A stretch of 64,000 nt of DNA from JAAYJR01 sp964545315 (GTDB lineage: Bacteria; Bacteroidota; Bacteroidia; Bacteroidales; Prolixibacteraceae). Shown one piece after another: positions 17,718-24,784 of this stretch (the stretch's first letter is position 1; each line of letters opens with the position of its first letter). The notes below the pieces were generated by a model that saw only the letters and a program-made list of their open reading frames with translations, searched no databases and was not told the origin of the DNA. The stretch spans positions 1-64,000 of the forward strand of contig CAZJGI010000003.1 in the NCBI GenBank assembly GCA_964545315.1, read 5' to 3'. A program made the position numbers and the translations under genes.

Positions 17718-17870
17718 ATGAAAAGGTTTTTTATCAGCAAGACAGAAAAAAGTGATTTATCAGGAATTGAATATTTAACCAGCAATGAATTATTTTATGT
17801 CCGCGGAGGCAGTGATATAAAGCCGGCCACAAGGCCAAAAGACATTCTCGATCTTGAAACAGAAGATTAA
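17718..17870 (+). CDS. small double-glycine leader peptide (50 residues)
   Basis: Translation from the ATG at 17718 gives 50 residues; an in-frame GTG at 17682 would add 12 but overlaps the promoter-like motif. A basic start (MKRFFISKTEKSDL) is followed by LTSNELFYVRGG, with Gly30-Gly31 after a pattern like the double-Gly leaders of Bacteroidota natural-product precursors. The 19-residue tail (SDIKPATRPKDILDLETED) is acidic with two Pro and no Cys, Ser clusters or aromatic residues. It has its own upstream motif and a strong terminator, so it is monocistronic. No radical-SAM, lanthionine or C39 peptidase/exporter gene lies in the window; the nearest protease is the CHAT protein next door. Function is unknown. 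Confidence 0.75.
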   Translation: MKRFFISKTEKSDLSGIEYLTSNELFYVRGGSDIKPATRPKDILDLETED

Positions 17871-17898
17871 TTTTAATTGAATTATAATACTTCCCTGA

Positions 17899-17940
17899 CA
17901 TCATTTCTCTATAACCTAAATAGAGGAATGATGTACTTTT
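17899..17940 (+). terminator. terminator of the peptide gene
   Basis: Arms CATCATTTCTCTAT (17899-17912) and ATAGAGGAATGATG (17920-17933) form a 14-bp stem with one G-U pair and a 7-nt loop, followed by TACTTTTTTG. It overlaps the stop end of the convergent methyltransferase gene and may act on both strands. Confidence 0.8.
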
Positions 17941-19097
17941 TTGCCTTCAAATAATGGATATCGTGCATAAATACATTTTAAAGATCCATTATAGAGGGTA
18001 ATTTTTTTATCAGGTTTTAGTCCTATATGTTTTAAATATTCAGGTGATGATGATAATATCCATGCCGTATTTCCCGTAAATTTGTGTTTCAGTCTTTCAC
18101 CCATCATACTGTATACTTCCTCAAGGTTCTGATATTTTAGTCTTTCGCCATAAGGTGGATTTATTATAATAGTAGCATTAGCTGCCCTGATATTTAAATC
18201 TTTCATATCAGATGTATTGAAAGTAATTTTTGAAAATACTCTTGCATAGCGGGCATTATTTTTAGCTTTCAACATACTATTTTCAGAAATATCCGAAGCA
18301 TAAATTTTACTGGTTGTTGTTTTGGGAGATTGCCGGAATTTTATATCATTAAATAATTGTGGATCAAAATCGGACCAATTTTCAAATGAATAATGTTTTC
18401 TGAATTTTCCCGGAGCTATATTTTGTGCTATTAAAGCTGCTTCTATTGGCAATGTTCCTGAACCGCACATGGGATCTATAAAATCAGTTTCTCCTTTCCA
18501 ACCTGAGAGGAGAACCATACCTGCTGCCAAAACTTCATTAAGAGGAGCTTCCCCCGGTATTGAGCGATATCCTCTCTTATGTAAAGATTCGCCTGAACTG
18601 TCGAGAGAAAGAGTACAGGAATTTTGATAAATATGAACATCAATTACAATATCTGCAGCAGTCGTGTCAACATCAGGCCTTTTACCTGTAGCTTCCCTGA
18701 AATGATCAGCAATGGCATCTTTTACTTTTAAAGATGCAAACATAGAATTTCGAAATTCTTTAGAATGAGAAACTGTGCTGTTGATTACAAATTTTTGATT
18801 TACAGAAATATATCGCTGCCAGTCTATCTCTTTGCATTTTATGTAGAACTGGCTTATATCCCTAAATGTGAATGTGACAATCTCTTTAAGTATTCTTAGG
18901 GCAGTACGTAAATAATAGTTTGATTTGTAAATTGTTTCCAGGTTACCTTTATAGAAGACAGCTCTTCGTCCGACAACAATTTCTTTACCTCCTGTTTGTT
19001 TTATCTCTTCCGCCAACACCTGTTCCAGACCGGCAAATGTTTTGGCTGTAATATTGTACCTATCCTGATTTTTTAAAATTAAATGTTTAACAGTCAT
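17916..19097 (-). CDS. THUMP-domain class I SAM-dependent RNA methyltransferase (RlmL-like)
   Basis: 393 residues from the ATG at 19097; upstream extension is possible only through a TTG at 19148. An N-terminal ferredoxin-like/THUMP region (about 1-160) begins with the AKTFAGLEQVLAEEI signature. A UPF0020-type Rossmann methyltransferase follows, with DPMCGSGTLPIEAALIA (motif I) and NPPYGERL (motif IV, target-base recognition). This matches the N-terminal half of RlmL, which makes m2G in 23S rRNA, but lacks the RlmK half; short forms of this kind are common in Bacteroidota. The exact site modified is not provable here. It lies 59 bp downstream of cysE on the same strand. Confidence 0.9.
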   Translation of the reverse strand: MTVKHLILKNQDRYNITAKTFAGLEQVLAEEIKQTGGKEIVVGRRAVFYKGNLETIYKSNYYLRTALRILKEIVTFTFRDISQFYIKCKEIDWQRYISVNQKFVINSTVSHSKEFRNSMFASLKVKDAIADHFREATGKRPDVDTTAADIVIDVHIYQNSCTLSLDSSGESLHKRGYRSIPGEAPLNEVLAAGMVLLSGWKGETDFIDPMCGSGTLPIEAALIAQNIAPGKFRKHYSFENWSDFDPQLFNDIKFRQSPKTTTSKIYASDISENSMLKAKNNARYARVFSKITFNTSDMKDLNIRAANATIIINPPYGERLKYQNLEEVYSMMGERLKHKFTGNTAWILSSSPEYLKHIGLKPDKKITLYNGSLKCIYARYPLFEGKKVHHSSI

Positions 19098-19156
19098 GAT
19101 AATAACCGGTTTTTGACCATAGATGCATAAGGAACCATCACGATTCAATTAATTGT

Positions 19157-20083
19157 TTATATTCCTGATCCATCGGAAAATGACTCTTCTTTAGGGATTG
19201 ATTGGATAATTTTTGAATTTGGAGGAATATTTTTTGTTATCCACACGTTACCTCCTATCACTGAGTTTTTTCCTATTGTTATACGTCCCAGTACAGTTGC
19301 ACCTGAGTATATGACAACATTGTCTTCAACGATTGGGTGTCTTGGTATCCCTTTAATTGGATTACCATCAGCATCCAGAGGAAAGCTTTTGGCTCCCAAT
19401 GTAACACCCTGGTATATCTTAACATTATTGCCAATTATAGAGGTAGATCCGATAACAACCCCTGTACCGTGATCTATTGTGAATCTTTCTCCTATCATGG
19501 CCCTGGGATGAATATCTATTCCTGTTTCACCATGAGCCATTTCAGTCATAAACCTCGGAATTAATGGTACTTTCAATTCATACAATAAATGCGCCAACCT
19601 GTAATTTGTAATTGCTCTTATACCAGGGTAACAAAAGATTACCTCACCAAGATTCCGGGCAGCAGGATCATTTAAATAAGTAGAATTGACATCTTCCACC
19701 AGTTTTCTTCTTATCTCAGGTAAGTTTTCAATAAAGTCAACTGAGATTTTTTTTGCACATCTTGTATTCTTTACCAGTCTGTCATTTTTTTGATTAGTGC
19801 ACTCAAAACACAGACCAGCCAATATCTCTTCACTCAGCAATTCGTATAGTTCGTCAAGATATACACCCATGTAATGTCTGGTAGTATTCTTCCTCAGTGA
19901 TGTATTACCAAAGTATCCAGGGAAAAGAATTTCCCTTACCATTTCAATAATCGTTTTTAATTTGGCCATAGAAGGGAGGGGCTCTCCCAACCTGTGCTCA
20001 TGGCATACTATATTAAAACTTTCCGGATCACTGAGCCTTTCTACTGTGGTTGCTATTTTGTCGTCAATCTCCCGGGCTGTCAT
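19157..20083 (-). CDS. cysE: serine O-acetyltransferase
   Basis: 308 residues; transfers acetyl from acetyl-CoA to serine, the first step of cysteine synthesis. An N-terminal helical region (about 1-150) precedes a left-handed beta-helix of hexapeptide repeats. These include DIHPRAMIGERFTIDHGTGVVIG, with the catalytic His-Asp area, and the following VKIYQGVTLGAKSF loop. The product is longer than E. coli CysE (273) but normal for the Bacteroidota EpsC-type form. No cysK is adjacent. It sits between the NadR-type kinase gene and the methyltransferase gene on the same strand, possibly co-transcribed. Confidence 0.95.
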   Translation of the reverse strand: MTAREIDDKIATTVERLSDPESFNIVCHEHRLGEPLPSMAKLKTIIEMVREILFPGYFGNTSLRKNTTRHYMGVYLDELYELLSEEILAGLCFECTNQKNDRLVKNTRCAKKISVDFIENLPEIRRKLVEDVNSTYLNDPAARNLGEVIFCYPGIRAITNYRLAHLLYELKVPLIPRFMTEMAHGETGIDIHPRAMIGERFTIDHGTGVVIGSTSIIGNNVKIYQGVTLGAKSFPLDADGNPIKGIPRHPIVEDNVVIYSGATVLGRITIGKNSVIGGNVWITKNIPPNSKIIQSIPKEESFSDGSGI

Positions 20084-20162
20084 AGTTATTTTAATAAATA
20101 ATTAAACAAAATTATATAAATATAAAGAACAGCAGTCAAATTATCGTACAGATAAGGCTATA

Positions 20163-20693
20163 TTAATTTATTAATTTTTTTTTAATAATTTTTAGAGCAT
20201 TATTATACCTCTCTGAATTTTTGCCGGATACTATTTTATAATCAAAATGGTTTTCTTTAATTATTTCGAGATATTTTTTGTGAAGCATAACTCTTTTTTC
20301 TCCGCCATTTTCCCGAACAGGATCGGGAATCCATGGAAGATCAATATCACATACCAGAAATAAACTTACAGGTGTGTTTTTTATCTCATTTTCAAGCCAC
20401 AAAGGAGATTCACCAAAAACTAATTCAAACCATACTTTTGTTATAATGAGCCATGTGTCTGCAAAAATAAAAGGATAAGAGGTATTCTTATATTCATTTA
20501 TCTGTTTTATCTGGGTCATTGCTATTTCTTCAACATCTTCATATGTATAAGGTCTCCTTAAATTTTCTATATAGCTACGGGCAAACTCCGGAATATACGG
20601 AACATTGAAGTAATTGGCAAGCCATTCCGTAAGAGCACTTTTGCCTGTAGATTCCGCTCCTGTAATTACATAAATTGCCGGTGATGATTTCAT
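20163..20693 (-). CDS. NadR-type nicotinamide riboside kinase (stand-alone kinase domain)
   Basis: 176 residues with a P-loop GAESTGKSAL at about 12-21, a YIPEFARSYIE segment typical of the NadR C-terminal kinase domain, and a late D-L-P-W-I-P-D-P-V-R lid motif. It lacks the NadR N-terminal repressor and adenylyltransferase domains. Its start overlaps the end of pnuC by 4 bp (ATGA type), so the two are translationally coupled. Together they form a salvage route: PnuC brings in nicotinamide riboside and this kinase traps it as NMN. The pairing with pnuC is what makes the substrate call convincing. Confidence 0.9.
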   Translation of the reverse strand: MKSSPAIYVITGAESTGKSALTEWLANYFNVPYIPEFARSYIENLRRPYTYEDVEEIAMTQIKQINEYKNTSYPFIFADTWLIITKVWFELVFGESPLWLENEIKNTPVSLFLVCDIDLPWIPDPVRENGGEKRVMLHKKYLEIIKENHFDYKIVSGKNSERYNNALKIIKKKLIN

Positions 20694-21304
20694 TTATTGT
20701 CTGATAAATATTTTTTCCATTCCATATAACCAATCACAGCCATTGTTGTATAGACAACAAAAAGAACTACGGTAGGCCATAAATTTTTATATATATACAA
20801 ACCTGTTGAGAGCAAATCCACAAATATCCATATCAACCAGTGCTCTATATATTTCTTTGCCAGCATCCAGGTAGCTATTATACTCAGAGCTGTCGTGAGA
20901 GTATCCATAAATGGAACAGTAGAATCTGTATATTCAAGCAATATATATAAAATGAATATATATACTGGGATAAAAACAACAGAGAGCTGAATAATTAATT
21001 TTTTTGAAATTTTCTTGACAGATAATATTGTTATCTTTTGGCTGCTGGTTTCAATATTTTTTCCTCCTTTAAGCCAATAGTACCAACCATAGATGCTAAT
21101 AAATACGTAATAAAATTGCAATCCCATGTCGGCATAAAAGCCTGATTGAAAAAAAACTATAATATACAACGCCGATGTCAAAAGGCCGGTTGGCCAGGTA
21201 AAAATATTTTGTTTGATCGAAAATAGTACATACAGGACACCCAGGAAAGCTCCCAGTAATTCGATTGTATTATTTTCAATCCAATTAAATATTATTTCAA
21301 TCAT
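20690..21304 (-). CDS. pnuC: PnuC-type nicotinamide riboside transporter
   Basis: 204 residues with about seven hydrophobic segments. The PnuC signatures are present: WPTGLLTSALY near residue 35, then YGWYYWLKGG near residue 75, and a late W..W...D..S...Y..K.L..T pattern (HWLIWIFVDLLSTGLYIYKNLWPT). PnuC proteins are facilitated-diffusion carriers for nicotinamide riboside or, in some subgroups, thiamine or riboflavin. Overlap with a NadR-type kinase gene rather than a thiamine kinase points to nicotinamide riboside. No riboswitch was recognised upstream. Confidence 0.93.
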   Translation of the reverse strand: MIEIIFNWIENNTIELLGAFLGVLYVLFSIKQNIFTWPTGLLTSALYIIVFFQSGFYADMGLQFYYVFISIYGWYYWLKGGKNIETSSQKITILSVKKISKKLIIQLSVVFIPVYIFILYILLEYTDSTVPFMDTLTTALSIIATWMLAKKYIEHWLIWIFVDLLSTGLYIYKNLWPTVVLFVVYTTMAVIGYMEWKKYLSDNK

Positions 21305-21434
21305 GTAAATAATCAGAGAGTATTGTTAATATAAGCAGAACAAATAAAGTGAAAATAATCAGAAACAGAGACTTTCATTTCAGTATCCGGAAAACCTTAA
21401 TGTACCAATAGTGGATTGTATAGTATTGACTTTC

Positions 21435-23045
21435 TCATTTAGAAGAGACAAGTAAGTTAGAATACTGATCCTTGTCATTAATTATTTCAAGAGCTTTAAT
21501 AATAGCTTCATCATCTTTATAAAAGATTTTATAAAAATCGTTTCCGGAGAATACATCATGTGCAATTAAGGCTTTTATCTCCTTTTTCATTGTGTTTAAT
21601 GTATAAGCAAGGCTTTCAGAATTTTTTTCAATTCCATTTTTTATTCCATTTTCAACAATTTCGTTGATCATATCATCACTAACCTGGAATTTATCGAGAT
21701 ATTTTTCGAAATCTTTGTAATTACTTTTCAGTATTTCGCGGTTTTTATCGACATAATTGAGCACAAAGTTTTGAATAATATTGTTTCTTCTCAGATTGTT
21801 ATGGTAACTATAATATTTTGAAGTATCCATTGGTATAAATATATCCGGCATAATTCCACCTCCACCAAATACGATACGGTCATTCATTAATGTTTTATAT
21901 TTCAGGGAATCATTAAAAACAATACTATCTTTTGAGAATAATTCCCCATTGTTTAATCTTTGAGTAAAATCACTTCTATACTCTTGTACACCTTGATCGT
22001 AAGGTTTCTGGATACATCGCCCGCTCGGAGTATAATAATGTGCAGTAGTTAGTCTGACTACAGAGCCATCGGTAAGAAAATAGGGTTTTTGAACAAGTCC
22101 TTTTCCATACGAACGCCTTCCTATGATCACACCGCGGTCCCAGTCCTGTATAGCTCCTGCAACAATCTCACTGGCAGAAGCTGAAGTTTCGTCAACCAGA
22201 ACTATCAAATTCCCTTCTTTAAAAATTCCGTTAGCAGTGGATTTATATTCTCTTTTTGGCTCGTTAATGCCATTTGTGTAAACTATAAGTTGGTTATCTT
22301 CCAGGAACTGATCAGCTATATCAATGGCTGTTTTCAGATATCCCCCTCCATTGCCCCGCAAGTCAAGAATAAGGTTTTTAAGATTCTCTTTAACAAGGCT
22401 GGTCATAGCTTCTGAAAATTCATCCAATGTTGTTGCTGAGAATTTATTAAGTTTAACATATCCGGTATTTCTATCGAGCATATATGAAGCATCCAGGCTG
22501 TTTATAGGTATTTTATCCCTTATAATGGAGAAATTCAACAAATCAGCTGCATGATTTCTTAATACCTTTATTTCAACCAAAGTGCCTTTTTTACCCCTTA
22601 GCATATTAATGACATCACTGTTTTTCAGTCCGATTCCGGCGACATTTTTCTTATCAATTTCAACTATCCTGTCTCCGGCCAGAAGGCCTGCTTTTTCCGA
22701 GGGGCCGCCTTGTATTACAGAGACTACCAGAAGTGTATCTTTGAATATATTAAATGAAATCCCAATGCCCTCAAAATTGCCTTTTAGTGGTTCGTTCATT
22801 TTCTCCACTTCATCTTTTGAAATATAAACGGAGTGGGGATCAAGCTCTTCCAGAAGATGTACAATCGCTTTCTCAGTCAGTATATCAATGTTAGCGGTAT
22901 CTACATAATAACTGTCAACCAGCCTGAGCAAGCGTCCGAATTTAAGCTGGTTTTTTTGAACCTCTTCCTGGGCAACCGTTGTTGAGGTCAATACCGCCAC
23001 CATGGTAACCGCTAAAACAATAATCTTTAATATTTTAGGTATCAT
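21435..23045 (-). CDS. S41 family C-terminal processing peptidase (CtpA-like)
   Basis: 536 residues from the ATG at 23045, where a signal/anchor sequence MIPKILKIIVLAVTMVAVLT begins; longer readings run into the guaA coding region. A PDZ domain (about 85-165, with GLLAGDRIVEID) is followed by the S41 protease core (about 180-360). The catalytic Ser is in ETSASASEIVAG and the Lys in RSYGKGLVQ. A C-terminal helical extension covers about 400-536. Members act in the periplasm, trimming C-termini or degrading envelope proteins. It follows guaA on the same strand by 37 bp and may be co-transcribed, though the functions are unrelated. Confidence 0.94.
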   Translation of the reverse strand: MIPKILKIIVLAVTMVAVLTSTTVAQEEVQKNQLKFGRLLRLVDSYYVDTANIDILTEKAIVHLLEELDPHSVYISKDEVEKMNEPLKGNFEGIGISFNIFKDTLLVVSVIQGGPSEKAGLLAGDRIVEIDKKNVAGIGLKNSDVINMLRGKKGTLVEIKVLRNHAADLLNFSIIRDKIPINSLDASYMLDRNTGYVKLNKFSATTLDEFSEAMTSLVKENLKNLILDLRGNGGGYLKTAIDIADQFLEDNQLIVYTNGINEPKREYKSTANGIFKEGNLIVLVDETSASASEIVAGAIQDWDRGVIIGRRSYGKGLVQKPYFLTDGSVVRLTTAHYYTPSGRCIQKPYDQGVQEYRSDFTQRLNNGELFSKDSIVFNDSLKYKTLMNDRIVFGGGGIMPDIFIPMDTSKYYSYHNNLRRNNIIQNFVLNYVDKNREILKSNYKDFEKYLDKFQVSDDMINEIVENGIKNGIEKNSESLAYTLNTMKKEIKALIAHDVFSGNDFYKIFYKDDEAIIKALEIINDKDQYSNLLVSSK

Positions 23046-23082
23046 AAAGCATTTTTTTGTAATCTCTAAAAAACTTAAACGT

Positions 23083-24612
23083 TTATTCCCATTCAATTGT
23101 TGCAGGTGGTTTAGAACTAATATCATAAACCACTCTGTTAATTCCCGGAACCTTATTAATAATTTCATTTGACATTTTAGACAGAAAGTCATAGGGCAGG
23201 TGCACCCAGTCGGCCGTCATTCCATCTGTAGATGTTACTGCACGTAGTACAATGGTATTTTCATATGTCCGCTCATCACCCATGATGCCTACTGAATATA
23301 CCGGTAATAATATTACTGCAGCCTGCCAGACCTTGTCATATAAATCCCATTCTTTCAGCCCGTTTATAAAGATATGATCAGCTTCCTGTAACATCACCAC
23401 CTTGGCGGCAGTAACGTCTCCCAGAATTCTGATGCCAAGCCCCGGACCGGGGAAAGGATGCCTCTGTAAAAATTCGTTGGATAACCCCAAAGCTTTGCCA
23501 ACCTTTCTTATCTCATCTTTAAACAAAAGACGTAAGGGTTCAACTAATTTTAATTTCATCTTATCAGGCAAGCCTCCAACATTATGGTGAGATTTAATTG
23601 TCACTGACGGGCCATTTACTGATACCGACTCAATAACATCCGGATAAATTGTGCCTTGTGCAAGCCATTTGACATTGGTTATTTTATGAGCTTCATCATC
23701 AAATATTTCAATGAAGTTGCGTCCTATAATCTTACGCTTGCGTTCCGGATCGGTGATACCTTTTAGATCATTTAAAAATTTATTTTCTGCATTAATCCCT
23801 TTTACATTGAGACCCATATTTTTATAGGAGTTGAGCACCGTTTCAAATTCATTTTTTCTTAATAGTCCGTTGTCTATGAAGATGCAGGTCAGATTATTTC
23901 CTATTGCTTTATTTAAAAGAAGTGCTGCAACAGATGAGTCTATTCCTCCCGACAAGCCGAGAATTACTCTGTCGGTCCCTAATTTTTGCTTTAGTGAGTC
24001 AACTGTATTTTCAACAAAGGAAACAGGTGTCCACGACTGACTGCATCCGCAAATATCTACTACAAAATTTTTTAATAATTTAATTCCTTCTGTAGTATGA
24101 TAAACTTCAGGGTGAAACTGTATTCCATAAGTAGGTTCATCATTAACAAAAAAAGCTGCATATTTTACATCATCAGTGGATGCTGCCACTTCATAGTTAT
24201 CAGGCAATTTTGTTATCGAATCACCATGTGACATCCACACCTGGGTCTCTTGATTTAAGTCTTTGAAAAGCAGATTTTCATTTTTGAAAATTTTAAGCCT
24301 TGCCCTGCCATATTCCCTGGAATCCGAAGGAGCAACCTCACCGCCAAAGTAGTGTGAAAGATATTGCGCCCCGTAACAAACACCAAGCAGTGGCAGTCTG
24401 CCTTTAATTCCTGTAAGATCAGGCTTTGGAGCATTAATATCCCTTACGGAAAAAGGACTGCCCGAAAGGACTACCCCTTTTACTGTTTTGTCAATGTCGG
24501 GATAATGGCTGAATGGATGTATCTCACAGTAAACATTTAATTCACGTATCTTGCGGCCAATTAATTGGGTATATTGAGATCCGAAATCAAGGATTAAAAT
24601 TTTTTCCTGCAT
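23083..24612 (-). CDS. guaA: GMP synthase (glutamine-hydrolysing)
   Basis: 509 residues; converts XMP to GMP using glutamine and ATP. The N-terminal class I amidotransferase (about 1-190) has Cys in GVCYGAQY and His/Glu in FHPEVYHT. The ATP-pyrophosphatase domain has the SGGIDSSVAA P-loop near residue 220, and the C-terminal dimerisation domain has RHPFPGPGLGIRILG and ends PPATIEWE, the usual GuaA terminus. Length is standard. It is first in a minus-strand series and has a good promoter match just upstream. Confidence 0.98.
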   Translation of the reverse strand: MQEKILILDFGSQYTQLIGRKIRELNVYCEIHPFSHYPDIDKTVKGVVLSGSPFSVRDINAPKPDLTGIKGRLPLLGVCYGAQYLSHYFGGEVAPSDSREYGRARLKIFKNENLLFKDLNQETQVWMSHGDSITKLPDNYEVAASTDDVKYAAFFVNDEPTYGIQFHPEVYHTTEGIKLLKNFVVDICGCSQSWTPVSFVENTVDSLKQKLGTDRVILGLSGGIDSSVAALLLNKAIGNNLTCIFIDNGLLRKNEFETVLNSYKNMGLNVKGINAENKFLNDLKGITDPERKRKIIGRNFIEIFDDEAHKITNVKWLAQGTIYPDVIESVSVNGPSVTIKSHHNVGGLPDKMKLKLVEPLRLLFKDEIRKVGKALGLSNEFLQRHPFPGPGLGIRILGDVTAAKVVMLQEADHIFINGLKEWDLYDKVWQAAVILLPVYSVGIMGDERTYENTIVLRAVTSTDGMTADWVHLPYDFLSKMSNEIINKVPGINRVVYDISSKPPATIEWE

Positions 24613-24643
24613 GTATCTAAATTTAATAGAATAGATTTGAAAA

Positions 24644-24676
24644 CAAAAGTATAAATTACATAGAAAATATTTTCAA
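24644..24676 (-). promoter_or_regulatory. promoter of guaA
   Basis: On the minus strand, TACTTTTG (24644-24651) matches TAnnTTTG exactly and a TTG (24674-24676) lies 22 bp further upstream as a possible -33 element. The -7 box is 31 bp before the guaA ATG. Confidence 0.6.
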
Positions 24677-24746
24677 TGATGAGATTTAAAAGATTAAAAT
24701 TATTCTGAAATATAAACGTTAAATCCTATGTGATGGTAAATATTAT

Positions 24747-24754
24747 TATTTTTG
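24747..24754 (+). promoter_or_regulatory. -7 element before the LysM protein gene
   Basis: TATTTTTG fits TAnnTTTG, 30 bp before the ATG at 24785. It is divergent from the guaA promoter, from which it is about 70 bp away. Confidence 0.5.
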
Positions 24755-24784
24755 GAAGAATTTAAAAAATGAAAAGGGTACCGG

